A program made the translations under genes and the position numbers. A stretch of 64,000 bases of DNA, taken from assembly GCF_015277855.1 (NCBI RefSeq), contig NZ_CP063812.1, positions 434,001 through 498,000 of the forward strand, read 5' to 3'. Source of the stretch: Microbacterium cremeum (GTDB lineage: Bacteria; Actinomycetota; Actinomycetes; Actinomycetales; Microbacteriaceae). Shown here one piece after another: positions 16,613-25,468 of this stretch. Numbering within the stretch: the stretch's first letter is position 1; each line of letters starts with the position of its first letter. The notes under the pieces are model-generated. The model was not told the DNA's origin, ran no database searches, and worked only from the letters and a program-made list of their open reading frames with translations.

Positions 16613-19062
16613 TCCGCGCGCCGTTCCTCGACGGATGGACGGTCGGCCCCAAGCTCGGCGCGTTCGAGGCGCCGACCCCGGAGTCCGCGCCGAAGCCCGT
16701 GCGCCTGCCCCACGATGCCGTGCGCGACCTGGCCCGCTCGGCCGACAGCGACCAGGGCGTGCACACCGGCTACGTGCCGGGGGGAGTGTTCGAGTACGCC
16801 AAGACGTTCGACGTGCCGGAGGAGTGGCGCGACAAGACGGTGCGGCTCGAGTTCGAGGGCGTCTACCGTGACGCGGTCGTCTTCGTGGGCGGCGACGCGG
16901 TCGTGCACGAGCCGAACGGCTACAACGCGTTCGAGGCCGTGCTCGACCCCTATCTGCGCTACGGCGAGCCGAACCGGATCACCGTCGAAGCGCGGGCGCA
17001 CCGCGACAGCCGGTGGTATTCCGGAGCGGGAATCTACCGGCCGGTGCATCTCGTGGTCGCCGATCCGGTGCACATCCCGCTCGACGGCACCCGCGTGACG
17101 ACGCCCGACATCGACGCCGACCGCGCCGTCGTGCGCGTCGCGACGACGGTGCGCAACGGCTCGCGGCACACTCGAACCCTGCGGCTCGACTGGGTGGTGG
17201 AGGGGCCGGACGGCTCCGAGGTCGCCGCGGGGACGTCGCCGGTGACGGTGCTGCCCGGCTCGGACGCCGTCGCGCGCTTGCGCCTGGCGGTCGGCGACCC
17301 GGCGCTGTGGAGCGACGCGACGCCCTCCCTCTATCGCGTGCAGACGACTCTCGCCGATGACGGCGGACACGCGATCGACACGGATGCCGTGGCCTTCGGC
17401 ATCCGTCGTCTGCAGGTCGATGCGCGCCGCGGCTTGCGCATCAACGGCGAGACGGTGAAGCTGCGCGGCGCCTGCGTGCACCACGACAGCGGACCGCTCG
17501 GCGCGGCGACGTTCGCCGACGCCGAGGACCGGCGCGTGCGCCTGCTCAAGGCCGCCGGCTTCAACGCGCTGCGCAGCGCGCACAACCCGATGAGCCGCGC
17601 GATGCTCGACGCGTGCGACCGGCACGGCATGCTGGTGATGGACGAGCTGACCGACACCTGGACCCGCTCGAAGGTCGCCTTCGATGCCGCCCCGGGCTTC
17701 GCAGCGCGGTGGCGGCACGACGTCGAGGCGATGGTCGCCAAGGACTTCAACCATCCGAGCGTGATCATGTACTCGATCGGCAACGAGATCCTCGAGCTCG
17801 CGACGCCGGCGGGCTCCGCCTGGAGCCGGCGCCTCGCCGAGGCCGTCCGCGAGCGCGACGACACGCGGTTCGTCACCAACGGCATCAACGGCATCATCGC
17901 GAACCTGGACCGGATGAGGGAGGCCGACACCGGCGAGGGCGCCGACGCGGCCGGCTCCGATCCGAACACCATGATGGCGGCGATGGGCGACGTGATGGCC
18001 CGCGCGAACGCGTCGGAGCTCGTGACGACCTCGACCGAGGAGTCGGCGGCCGTGCTCGACATCGTCGGGTTCAACTACGCCGAGTCCCGTTACGAGCTCG
18101 ATCGCGAGCTCTTCCCGGACCGCGTGATCGTCGGATCCGAGACCTTCCCGTCGCGCATCGAGAAGTTGTGGGCGCTCGTCGAGAGCCTGAGCCACGTCAT
18201 CGGCGACTTCACGTGGACCGGCTGGGACTACCTCGGAGAGGCGGGGATCGGCCGCGTCGACCACCCCGACGAGGAGGGATACCAGCCCACCGGCACGGCC
18301 GGACCGTACCCGCACCTGCTCGCCGGTTGCGGAGACATCGACATCACCGGTCACCGCCGGCCGGTGTCGTACTACCGCGAGATCGTCTTCGGGCTGAGGA
18401 CGGAGCCGTACCTCGCAGTCCATCCGCCGCAGCACCACGGCCGGCCGACGGCCACGACGCCCTGGTCGTGGGACGACTCGGTGTCGTCGTGGACGTGGGA
18501 TGCCGAGCCCGGCGCGCCCGTCACGGTCGACGTGTACGCGGCGGCCGAGGAGGTGGAGCTGCGGCTCGACGACCGCGTGATCGGGGTCGCCGCCGTGGGC
18601 GCCGAGAAGGAGTTCCGCGCACGCTTCGAGACGCGGTACCACCCGGGCGAGCTCGTCGCCGTCGCCCGAAGCGGTGGGCGGGAGATCGGCCGCACCGCGC
18701 TGCGGACCGCGGGCCGGCTCGGGCTCACCGCGATCGCCGAAGAGCCCGAGATCGCCGAGGACGGGCTCGGCTTCGTCGGCATCGCGCTCACCGACGCCGA
18801 CGGCATCGTGCCCGGCGACGCCGATCGGCTCGTGACCGTGACGGTCGAGGGCGACGCCGAGCTCGCCGGGCTCGGCACCGGGCGCATCCGGACGGAGGAG
18901 TCGTTCGCAGGCCCCGCCGTGACGACGTTCGGCGGCCGGGCGCTCGCGATCGTGCGACCCACCGGTCCTGGCGCGGCGACGGTCACGATCGCGTCCGACG
19001 GCCTCGCCACGGCCGTCACGAGGCTCTCGATCGCCGGAGCCCGGGCGCCCGAGGCGCCGTGA
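16609..19062 (+). CDS. Glycoside hydrolase family 2 (beta-galactosidase/glucuronidase type)
   Basis: Enzyme of 817 aa. The N-terminal jelly-roll sugar-binding domain carries the segment RWYSGAGIYRPVHLV typical of GH2. Ig-like domains and a TIM barrel follow, with HNPMSRAMLDACDRHGMLVM, the candidate acid/base Glu393 in SIGNE and the candidate nucleophile Glu511 in VGSET. The C-terminal third (about 600-817) has further beta-sandwich domains (DUF4982-like and Ig-like). No signal peptide is present, so it should act on imported oligosaccharides. The GTG at 16609 overlaps the TetR stop by 4 nt. Specificity among beta-galactoside, glucuronide and mannoside cannot be set from sequence alone. Confidence 0.88.
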   Translation: MIRAPFLDGWTVGPKLGAFEAPTPESAPKPVRLPHDAVRDLARSADSDQGVHTGYVPGGVFEYAKTFDVPEEWRDKTVRLEFEGVYRDAVVFVGGDAVVHEPNGYNAFEAVLDPYLRYGEPNRITVEARAHRDSRWYSGAGIYRPVHLVVADPVHIPLDGTRVTTPDIDADRAVVRVATTVRNGSRHTRTLRLDWVVEGPDGSEVAAGTSPVTVLPGSDAVARLRLAVGDPALWSDATPSLYRVQTTLADDGGHAIDTDAVAFGIRRLQVDARRGLRINGETVKLRGACVHHDSGPLGAATFADAEDRRVRLLKAAGFNALRSAHNPMSRAMLDACDRHGMLVMDELTDTWTRSKVAFDAAPGFAARWRHDVEAMVAKDFNHPSVIMYSIGNEILELATPAGSAWSRRLAEAVRERDDTRFVTNGINGIIANLDRMREADTGEGADAAGSDPNTMMAAMGDVMARANASELVTTSTEESAAVLDIVGFNYAESRYELDRELFPDRVIVGSETFPSRIEKLWALVESLSHVIGDFTWTGWDYLGEAGIGRVDHPDEEGYQPTGTAGPYPHLLAGCGDIDITGHRRPVSYYREIVFGLRTEPYLAVHPPQHHGRPTATTPWSWDDSVSSWTWDAEPGAPVTVDVYAAAEEVELRLDDRVIGVAAVGAEKEFRARFETRYHPGELVAVARSGGREIGRTALRTAGRLGLTAIAEEPEIAEDGLGFVGIALTDADGIVPGDADRLVTVTVEGDAELAGLGTGRIRTEESFAGPAVTTFGGRALAIVRPTGPGAATVTIASDGLATAVTRLSIAGARAPEAP

Positions 19063-19157
19063 GCTCGCGTCCGGCCCGTGTATCAGCCGGACGGCCGCAC
19101 GTTCCCTCATTGTGTGAGAGCATCCGCGACACCTGATCCGGGACGGGACGGCCCGCG

Positions 19158-20024
19158 ATGACCCCGGGCGATCAGTTCGGTCCGACGGGCGTCGCGGCTT
19201 CGGGGGCACCGCCGTTCGCGGTGGCCGGTCCGACGCAGCTCGCGCTCGACGCATCGCGCAGCGGGGCGGGGTCGTTCACGGTGTCGAACGTGACGGGGCG
19301 CCCGGTGCGGGCGCGGCTGCTCGTGACGCCGGGGGCGGGGGCGGATGCCTCGTGGTTCGCGATCGGCGGAGGCCCCGAGCGCGCGCTGCCCCTGGCCGGC
19401 ACGGCGACCGTCGAGGTCGCGGTGACCGTGCCGGGCGATGTCGCGGCGGGCGCGTACTCGTTCACCGTCGGCGCTGCGCTCGAGGAGGCCCCCGACCAGG
19501 TCGTGCCCGGTCCGACCGTTGCCCTCACGGTGCCGGCCGCGCAGCCCCGGAGGTTCCCGTGGTGGATCGTGATCGTCGCCGCCGTGGCCCTCCTGCTCCT
19601 CGTCGGCGGCGGCATCCTGATCTGGATCCTCACGCGCCCCGGCCCGCAGCCCGAACCGACCCCGGCCGACACCGGTCCGCCGGTGCTGCGCACCGATGAG
19701 CTGCTCATGGAGTTCTCGCCGCTGGATCTTGATCTCGACCTCGACGGCGTGCAGGACCTCACCATCTTCGACGCCGACCTGAACGTCGTGCCGTTCGATC
19801 GTCCGACGACGGTCTTCGGCCTGATGCGCGGCGTCGCGATCGTCGACGACCCTCGCTTCGAGGTGTGCCGCGAGGTGTTCCTTCAGGAGTCGGTCGACAT
19901 CGCGGACGCCGCGGCGACCACGTTCGTGTGCGTCTTCACGAGCGAGGGCCACGCGGGCCTGCTCGAGATCGGCGCGACCGGGGCCGACCAGACCAGGACG
20001 ATCGCCGTGACGGTGTGGGAGTGA
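19158..20024 (+). CDS. Bitopic membrane protein with N-terminal Ig-like domain (copy 1)
   Basis: Protein of 288 aa with no recognised family name. Residues about 15-125 form an Ig-like beta domain (FTVSNVTGRPVRARLLVTPG, then AGAYSFTVGAALEEAP). A basic stretch precedes one hydrophobic helix at about 134-157 (FPWWIVIVAAVALLLLVGGG). A Pro-rich spacer and a C-terminal domain with two Cys (FEVC and FVCVF) follow. Positive charges before the helix suggest N-terminus inside and C-terminus outside, where the Cys could pair. The next gene is a paralogue with a nearly identical N-terminal half. The pair heads the contractile-injection locus, so an adaptor or anchor for the device is plausible but unproven. 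The Shine-Dalgarno is weak. Confidence 0.7.
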   Translation: MTPGDQFGPTGVAASGAPPFAVAGPTQLALDASRSGAGSFTVSNVTGRPVRARLLVTPGAGADASWFAIGGGPERALPLAGTATVEVAVTVPGDVAAGAYSFTVGAALEEAPDQVVPGPTVALTVPAAQPRRFPWWIVIVAAVALLLLVGGGILIWILTRPGPQPEPTPADTGPPVLRTDELLMEFSPLDLDLDLDGVQDLTIFDADLNVVPFDRPTTVFGLMRGVAIVDDPRFEVCREVFLQESVDIADAAATTFVCVFTSEGHAGLLEIGATGADQTRTIAVTVWE

Positions 20025-20063
20025 TCATGCGGGGAGTGCGAGCACGAGTCGAGGAGGTCTGCC

Positions 20064-20975
20064 ATGGGTGTCGCATCCGGTGACGGATTCGGTCCGGAGG
20101 GGCCGACGGCCTCGGGCGCGCCGCCCTTCGCGGTCGCGGGTCCGACGCAGGTGGCCCTGGACCCCGCGCGCACCGGGACGGGGTCGTTCACGGTGTCGAA
20201 CGTGTCGGGGCGTCCCGTGCGCGCTCGGCTGCTCGTGATGCCGGGGGCGGGGGCCGATGCCTCGTGGTTCACGATCGAGGGCGGCCCGGAGCGGGCGCTG
20301 CCGCTGGCGGGCACGGCCACGGTCGACGTCGCAGTGAGCGTGCCGGGCGAGGTCACGCCGGGCGGGTACTCGTTCACCGTCGGGGCGGCGCTCGAGGAGG
20401 CCCCCGACCAGGTGGTGCCCGGTCCGACGGTCGCGCTGACGGTGCCCGCCGCTCGCCGGCGGAAGTTCCCGTGGTGGATCGTGATCGTCGCCGCGGTGGC
20501 ACTCGTCCTGCTCATCGGCGCCGGTGCGGCGGTGTGGCTGCTGACGCGTCCCGATCCGCAGCCGGACCCCACGCCCACGCCCACGAGCACGCACGACGTG
20601 TTCGCCCAGTACTCGTTCCCCGCGTTCGGCAACCTGTCGTACGACCTGGACGGCGAGCGCGCGGTGGACTACTCGGTCGAGTTCGAGATCGCCGACCTGT
20701 ACTTCTCGGGCGCGTTGCACGGCACCGGGTTCCTGAGCGTCGTCGGCTACGGCAACGCGTCGCTCGCCGTCGTCGACGATCCGACCTTCGAGGCGTGCGA
20801 GAGCGCGCTGGACTACACGACCGGCGAGCCGATCACGATCCCGGCCGAGGCCGAGACCTTCGTGTGCGTGCGCTTCACCGATCAGGAACGCCGTGCGCTC
20901 ATGGCGTTCCAGCCGAGCGAGCCGGCGACCGGCCTGCACGTCGTCGACACGACGGTGTGGGCTCGCGGCGAGTAG
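20064..20975 (+). CDS. Bitopic membrane protein with N-terminal Ig-like domain (copy 2)
   Basis: Paralogue of the preceding gene, 303 aa. The N-terminal Ig-like domain and the membrane helix (FPWWIVIVAAVALVLLIGAG) are almost the same as in copy 1. The C-terminal domain has diverged but keeps the pattern DDPxFExC ... TFVCV and ends in TTVW, against VTVW in copy 1. The start at 20064 follows GAGGAGGT by 6 nt. The topology is predicted as Ig domain in the cytoplasm and Cys-containing domain outside. The duplication with a conserved inner half and a changed outer half suggests a constant partner in the cytoplasm and a variable outside partner. No database family could be assigned by eye. Confidence 0.7.
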   Translation: MGVASGDGFGPEGPTASGAPPFAVAGPTQVALDPARTGTGSFTVSNVSGRPVRARLLVMPGAGADASWFTIEGGPERALPLAGTATVDVAVSVPGEVTPGGYSFTVGAALEEAPDQVVPGPTVALTVPAARRRKFPWWIVIVAAVALVLLIGAGAAVWLLTRPDPQPDPTPTPTSTHDVFAQYSFPAFGNLSYDLDGERAVDYSVEFEIADLYFSGALHGTGFLSVVGYGNASLAVVDDPTFEACESALDYTTGEPITIPAEAETFVCVRFTDQERRALMAFQPSEPATGLHVVDTTVWARGE

Positions 20976-21038
20976 CGCGCGAAGGTATCTGCGCGAGGAC
21001 CTCGGTGCTCTTCCAGGTGTACGGAGAGGTGCGGACCC

Positions 21039-21758
21039 ATGACTCGCAGGGATGACGTCGGCCAGGACTACCAGCTGGCCCTCGCTCCCGTCCGCGCGTG
21101 GGCGCAGGACGTGACCGGCCTGAAGGTCGTCGACGACTGGGACGCGGGCGACGAGGGTGCGAGCGCCGTCGTGCTCCGGCCGCTGGCGCTCGCCGTTGCT
21201 GCGGCATCCGGTCCCGTGCTGCGACAGGTGAGCAGCGCCGAGCTCCTACTCGACCTGCTCGTGACCGTCATCGCCCCCACCGCGAGCGAGGCTGCCGCGG
21301 CGACGAGCGACCTCGCGCTCGCGGCGCAGAGCGAGAACGACTGGGCGATCGCGTCCGACGCGCCCGGCCTCGACCTGTGGCGCGCCCTCGGGCAGCCGCC
21401 GGTGCCCGCGATCGTGCTGCGAGTGCCGGTGCGGCGCGTCATCGAGCGCGACCCGGCACCTCTCGTGCGCGAACCCCTGCGGCGGACGTTCGTGCCGCTG
21501 CGGATGGTCACGGGTCGGGTCGTGTGGCCGGACGGGCGGCCGATCTCGGCGGCCCGCGTGTCGCTGGCCGAGGCCGACGGCCCGCCGGCGACGACCGACC
21601 ACCGCGGACGGTTCCGGATGCCTCTTGCCACGGCATCCGACGAGCTCACGGTGAGCATCACGGCGCGTGGCGCGTCGGTGCAGCTTCGGCTCGCGGCATC
21701 CGCCCTGGGTGCCGCGGGCGACCTCGGAGACCTGCGGGTCCCCGTTCCCACTGGATAA
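21039..21758 (+). CDS. Pvc16/DUF4255-like cap protein with carboxypeptidase-regulatory-like domain
   Basis: Protein of 239 aa. Residues 1-145 (LRPLALAVAAASGPVLRQVS, then LLLDLLVTVIAPTASEA, then PPVPAIVLRVPVRR) resemble the N-terminal domain of the tail-terminator or cap proteins of contractile injection systems (Pvc16, DUF4255). Residues about 155-239 are a compact beta domain (VTGRVVWPDGRPISAARVSL, then TTDHRGRFRMPL) like a carboxypeptidase regulatory or CNA-B domain. It lies 18 bp before the sheath gene, the usual neighbourhood for this component. The start at 21039 follows GGAGAGGT. The cap assignment rests on position plus weak similarity; the C-terminal domain is clear. Confidence 0.55.
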   Translation: MTRRDDVGQDYQLALAPVRAWAQDVTGLKVVDDWDAGDEGASAVVLRPLALAVAAASGPVLRQVSSAELLLDLLVTVIAPTASEAAAATSDLALAAQSENDWAIASDAPGLDLWRALGQPPVPAIVLRVPVRRVIERDPAPLVREPLRRTFVPLRMVTGRVVWPDGRPISAARVSLAEADGPPATTDHRGRFRMPLATASDELTVSITARGASVQLRLAASALGAAGDLGDLRVPVPTG

Positions 21759-21776
21759 CGCCGAGAAAGGCTCGAC

Positions 21777-23075
21777 ATGCCCCAATATCTGACACCGGGC
21801 GTCTACGTCGAAGAACTCATGGGCGGTGCACGCCCGATCGAAGGGGTCGGCACCGAGATCGCCGCCTTCGTGGGGTTCGTCGACGACGACGAGGCGCCGA
21901 GAGGCGTCCCCACGTCCGTCAACAACTGGACGCAGTACACCAGCATCTTCGGGACGGAGGGCCCCAGCACGCCGCTGACGCTGGCGGTGCACGGCTTCTT
22001 CCTCAACGGAGGCCAGCGCTGCTACGTCCTCAACGTCGGGCCCGACGGCACCGTCGGGGGCACACCCGGCGAGCCCGGCATCTCGGCTCTCGAGCACATC
22101 GACGAGATCGCGATCGTCGCTGCGCCCGGCATGACGGATGCCGCGTCCTACGACGCCGTGCTGAGCCACTGCGAGCTCATGAGAGACCGCGTCGCCGTTC
22201 TCGACGGGCCCGCGCACGTCGACGACCTGAACGACCTCATCCGGCCCGCGACGATGTCGACACCATCGGCGGCGAGCGCGTCGTCGAGTTCGTCCTCGAG
22301 TTCGCCCTCGGGGTCATCGGCGGGGTCGGAGGAGTCGACCGGGGAGGGCGAGGAGGGATCGGCGCCCCCGCCGCCCGCACCGACCCCGCGACGCGGCGGT
22401 GGCAGTGGAGGTCCCGGGGGCGGGATGGCCCGCGCGTCGGAATGGGGAGCGGAGTACGTCCCTTGGATCTCTGTGGTCGACCCGCTCACCGGAACCCTCG
22501 TCGAGGCACCGCCGTCCGGGCATGTCGCCGGAGTGTGGGCGCGCACCGACGGCAGCCGCGGCGTGCACAAGGCCCCCGCGAACGAGACGGTGCGCGGTGC
22601 GCTCGATCTCACTCGCGCGTTCACGCCGAGCGAGCAGGGACTGCTCAACAGCGCCGGGATCAACGCCATCCGCAACATCCACGGCAGCATCAAGATCTGG
22701 GGCGCGCGCACGCTCGCCGGCAGCGCCAGCGAGTGGCGCTACCTGCCGGTGCGCCGCCTCTTCGCGTTCGCCGAGGAGTCGATCCAGCAGGGCACCGGGT
22801 GGGTCGTCTTCGAGCCCAACGATCAGGTGCTGTGGAACGCCATCCGACGTGACGTGCGCGGGTTCCTGCGCCGGCTGTGGCGCGACGGAGCCCTGATGGG
22901 CGCGACCGAGCGCGAGGCGTTCTTCGTCAAGTGCGACGCCGAGACGAATCCGCAGGAGAACATCGACGCCGGCATCGTGACGGCCCTCATCGGCATGGCG
23001 CCGGTCAAGCCTGCCGAATTCATCGTGTTCAAGGTGAGCCAGTACACGGCCGCCGCAGGAGAGGAAGCACAGTGA
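21777..23075 (+). CDS. Contractile tail sheath protein
   Basis: Sheath subunit of 432 aa that surrounds the inner tube and drives contraction. It starts with the classical sheath motif YLTPGVYVEE, continues with GVGTEIAAFVGF and the domain that contacts neighbours, and ends with the conserved C-terminal handshake region (GSIKIWGARTLA, then WRYLPVRRLFAFAEESIQQG, then TNPQENIDAG). Between about residues 160 and 220 a Ser-, Gly- and Pro-rich segment replaces or extends a surface domain, so the protein is at the short end for sheaths. The GTG of the tube gene overlaps its stop by 4 nt. Only one sheath gene is present, while many extracellular systems have two or three. Confidence 0.93.
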   Translation: MPQYLTPGVYVEELMGGARPIEGVGTEIAAFVGFVDDDEAPRGVPTSVNNWTQYTSIFGTEGPSTPLTLAVHGFFLNGGQRCYVLNVGPDGTVGGTPGEPGISALEHIDEIAIVAAPGMTDAASYDAVLSHCELMRDRVAVLDGPAHVDDLNDLIRPATMSTPSAASASSSSSSSSPSGSSAGSEESTGEGEEGSAPPPPAPTPRRGGGSGGPGGGMARASEWGAEYVPWISVVDPLTGTLVEAPPSGHVAGVWARTDGSRGVHKAPANETVRGALDLTRAFTPSEQGLLNSAGINAIRNIHGSIKIWGARTLAGSASEWRYLPVRRLFAFAEESIQQGTGWVVFEPNDQVLWNAIRRDVRGFLRRLWRDGALMGATEREAFFVKCDAETNPQENIDAGIVTALIGMAPVKPAEFIVFKVSQYTAAAGEEAQ

Positions 23076-23557
23076 GCGACGCATCGGCGGCCACAGGGAC
23101 GGCGGCCGCGAAGAGCCAATGGGTCGACCCGTTCGGGGTCTACAACTTCAAACTCATGATCAGTGGGATGGCGGTGGGACACTTCACCGAATGCTCGGCG
23201 CCACAGGTCTCGATCGACACGGTCGAGTACCGCGAGGCCGGGCAGTCGCAGGTCGTGCACCACATCCCGACGATCACGACACACGGCGAGATCTCGTTGA
23301 AGCAGGGCCTTACCCGCTCGACGGAGCTGTGGGACTGGTTCATGGCGACCGCGGCGGGCGAGATCCGGCGGCTGCCGGTCTCGATCATCCTGCTCGACTC
23401 GCGGGGCACGACGCCGGTCGTGCAGTGGGACCTGTTCGACGCCCTCCCGGTTCGATGGTCCGGAGCCACCCTGCGCGCGACCGCGCGCGAGGTCTACGTC
23501 CAGGAGTTCGCGCTGAAGTACGAGTCGATCGAGAGGGTCGGGGCGCGCGATGCCTGA
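23072..23557 (+). CDS. Contractile tail tube protein (T4 gp19-like)
   Basis: Inner tube subunit of 161 aa, the normal length. It contains the family hallmarks DPFGVYNFKLMISGMAVGHF, FTECSAPQVSIDTVEYREAG and HGEISLKQGLTRSTELWDWF. The hexameric tube formed by such proteins is the conduit pushed through the target membrane. The GTG at 23072 overlaps the sheath stop by 4 nt, matching the tight sheath-tube coupling seen in these loci. The next gene starts 8 nt before its stop. Confidence 0.93.
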   Translation: MSDASAATGTAAAKSQWVDPFGVYNFKLMISGMAVGHFTECSAPQVSIDTVEYREAGQSQVVHHIPTITTHGEISLKQGLTRSTELWDWFMATAAGEIRRLPVSIILLDSRGTTPVVQWDLFDALPVRWSGATLRATAREVYVQEFALKYESIERVGARDA

Positions 23558-24638
23558 CAGCCGCCGATCCGCTCCCCGGCGAGGAGTCGCCGGGTTCGCG
23601 CGGCGCGTGACGGCGGCGCTCGCCGAGGCCTGGCGCGTGCTCCGGGACGGCCCGCCGCCGCCGGATGATCCGCGGCTGGCCGAGGCCGACTCCGGGCTCG
23701 CCGCGTACGTCGCGGCACACGACCCGGAGTGGTTCGCGATCGACGTGGACGATCCGTCGCGCGCCGGGCATCCGGAGGCTCGCGGGTCGCGACACGCGGC
23801 GTCGCCACCTCGACCCCGCGTGTTGCGCCACTCGAACGCCGGCGCGACGGCGACGGATGCCGGGGCCGACGGCCCCGACGGCGCCAGGGCCGACGGACCC
23901 GACGGACCCGCCGCGGAAGCGGAACCGACGCCGAGCGACGCTCGCGGGTCGCGACACGCGGCGTCGCCACCCCGACCCCGCGTGTTGCGCCACTCGAACG
24001 CCGGTGCTGCGAGGGCAGCCGAGGGGCCGGTGGCGGGGGACGAGGACGCGAGTGCGTCGCCGCCGCCGCGCGTGAGCTTCCGCGCGCCCGAGGCGACGAG
24101 CGCCCGGGCCTCGTCGGGGCATCGGTCGCCTGAGCAGATGACCTCGCCTGCGGGCCCGGCCGCGGCATCCGTTCGCGTGCACGACGGCGATTCCGCCGCA
24201 CCGCCGCCGGTGGGCCACGCCACGCCGCCCACCGCGGGCAGCCCGGACGATGGCCGTCTTTCACCGGTCCCCACCGCACCGCCGACGCCGATGACCGAGG
24301 AGGCATCGGTCGTCCGCGAGGAGCCGGGACTGCGGCATCCGTGGACACCGCCCGCCACCGGGGCACCTCGCGACGACGCGACCGCCGTGCTTCGCGAGCC
24401 CGGCCGCCCGGACGCCGGGCTTGCCGTCGAGCCCCCGGGCACGGCCGGCTCGCCGCGGCCGCATGCGACCGTGACCGCGGCGCGGCCGCGCGCACCTCGG
24501 CCACATCTCGCCACCGCAGGACGATGGCCCGATCTGCCGGAACCGCGCGACGACCGCGACGACCGCAGCGCCGGAAGGCTCGCGTGGAGCACGATCGTCG
24601 CCCGTGACGCCCTCGTCGAGGAGCAGCGGAGGATCTGA
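23550..24638 (+). CDS. Low-complexity protein of the contractile locus, unknown
   Basis: Protein of 362 aa that I do not recognise. Only the ends look folded: residues 1-70 (FARRVTAALAEAWRVLRDGP, then YVAAHDPEWFAIDVD) and the last 25 (GRLAWSTIVARDALVEEQRR). The middle is rich in Pro, Ala, Asp and Arg and is probably disordered. It holds two 65-bp direct repeats (23778-23842 and 23940-24004) that encode the same run ARGSRHAASPPRPRVLRHSN. Each is internally palindromic, which suggests an inserted element expanded in frame. Overlap with the tube gene and a 1-nt overlap with the LysM gene show that it belongs to the machine. Its position equals that of Pvc6-type small proteins, but no similarity supports that name. 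Confidence 0.65.
   Translation: MPDSRRSAPRRGVAGFARRVTAALAEAWRVLRDGPPPPDDPRLAEADSGLAAYVAAHDPEWFAIDVDDPSRAGHPEARGSRHAASPPRPRVLRHSNAGATATDAGADGPDGARADGPDGPAAEAEPTPSDARGSRHAASPPRPRVLRHSNAGAARAAEGPVAGDEDASASPPPRVSFRAPEATSARASSGHRSPEQMTSPAGPAAASVRVHDGDSAAPPPVGHATPPTAGSPDDGRLSPVPTAPPTPMTEEASVVREEPGLRHPWTPPATGAPRDDATAVLREPGRPDAGLAVEPPGTAGSPRPHATVTAARPRAPRPHLATAGRWPDLPEPRDDRDDRSAGRLAWSTIVARDALVEEQRRI
23778..24004. repeat. Two 65-bp palindromic direct repeats inside a reading frame
   Basis: Copies at 23778-23842 and 23940-24004 (162 bp apart) differ at one position. In copy 1 the arms CGCGACACGCGG (23788-23799) and CCGCGTGTTGCG (23816-23827) pair with one mismatch. The element resembles a REP-type palindrome that has become coding sequence. 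Confidence 0.8.
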
Positions 24639-25468
24639 TGGAACGCGTCGCGTTCATCGTCGAGGAGACCGGCGAGCGGATCTCGTGCATGCTCAACCCC
24701 GAGCACATCGTGCATCGGCGCTCGGCCGGACTCGCGCCGCGTCGCAGCGGCTCGGGCATCGTCTCGGGTCAGGGGCTGAGCGACGCGCCGCTGCTGCACA
24801 CCGGCGGCGGCCGCACCGAGCTCGACCTTCAGCTGCTGTTCGACGTCGACCTCGTTCCGCAGCCGCTCGTGCCGACGCCGTCTCCTCCCGGCACCGCGAC
24901 GACCGACGCCGCGGTCGCGCCCGCGCCGCCGCTGCGCCCGCGGCGTCGCGACGTGCGCGACTACACGCGGCCGCTGTGGCAGCTCGCCGAGAACACCGAC
25001 CTCGCCGGGCGCGGCGCGCCGCACGTGCGCATGGTGCTCGGCAAGGGCTGGAACATGCTCGCGGTCGTGGAGTCGCTGTCCGAGCGGTTCGAGAAGTTCG
25101 ACGCGAGCGGCACCCCGGGCCGGTCGTGGCTGTCGATGCGCCTCGTGCGCGTGCCCGATCCGAATCCGCCGGCACCCGAGACCGCTCCGGCAGTGCGGAT
25201 TCCGGATGCCGCGGCCGCCGTCGCCGCGGCGGCCGAGCCCGCCGCGGTCCACGCCGTCGTCGGGGCCGGCGCCGACGAGAACGGCGACGCGGCCGGCGGC
25301 GAGACGCTGCCGGAGCTGGCCGCGCGCTACTTCGGCGGACGCTCCGCCCTGTGGCGCTGGATCGCCGACGTGAACGTGCTCGACGACGTCATCTGGCCCG
25401 AGCCCGGGCGTGACCTCATCATCCCGGCGGCGCCCGAGGACCTCGCTCGACCGGAGGACGCGAGATGA
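24638..25468 (+). CDS. LysM-containing tube-baseplate adaptor (Pvc7-like)
   Basis: Protein of 276 aa linking the tube to the hub. The N-terminal part (MERVAFIVEETGERISCML, then LLFDVDLV, then DYTRPLWQLAE, then VRMVLGKGWNMLAVVESLSE) matches the CIS tube-adaptor domain. After an Ala/Pro-rich linker the C-terminal 50 residues (GETLPELAARYFGGRSALWR, then DVIWPEPGRDLIIPA) form a LysM domain, which in phage and injection-system adaptors helps assemble the hub and need not touch peptidoglycan. It overlaps both neighbours. Length and order agree with the seventh gene of the Photorhabdus PVC cluster. Confidence 0.87.
   Translation: MERVAFIVEETGERISCMLNPEHIVHRRSAGLAPRRSGSGIVSGQGLSDAPLLHTGGGRTELDLQLLFDVDLVPQPLVPTPSPPGTATTDAAVAPAPPLRPRRRDVRDYTRPLWQLAENTDLAGRGAPHVRMVLGKGWNMLAVVESLSERFEKFDASGTPGRSWLSMRLVRVPDPNPPAPETAPAVRIPDAAAAVAAAAEPAAVHAVVGAGADENGDAAGGETLPELAARYFGGRSALWRWIADVNVLDDVIWPEPGRDLIIPAAPEDLARPEDAR

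Noticed and set aside
16309..19254. Very long open frame on the minus strand opposite the GH2 gene
   Set aside because: Its translation is Arg/Gly/His-rich without domains and it exists because stop codons are rare in such GC-rich DNA; the plus-strand GH2 has all family motifs.
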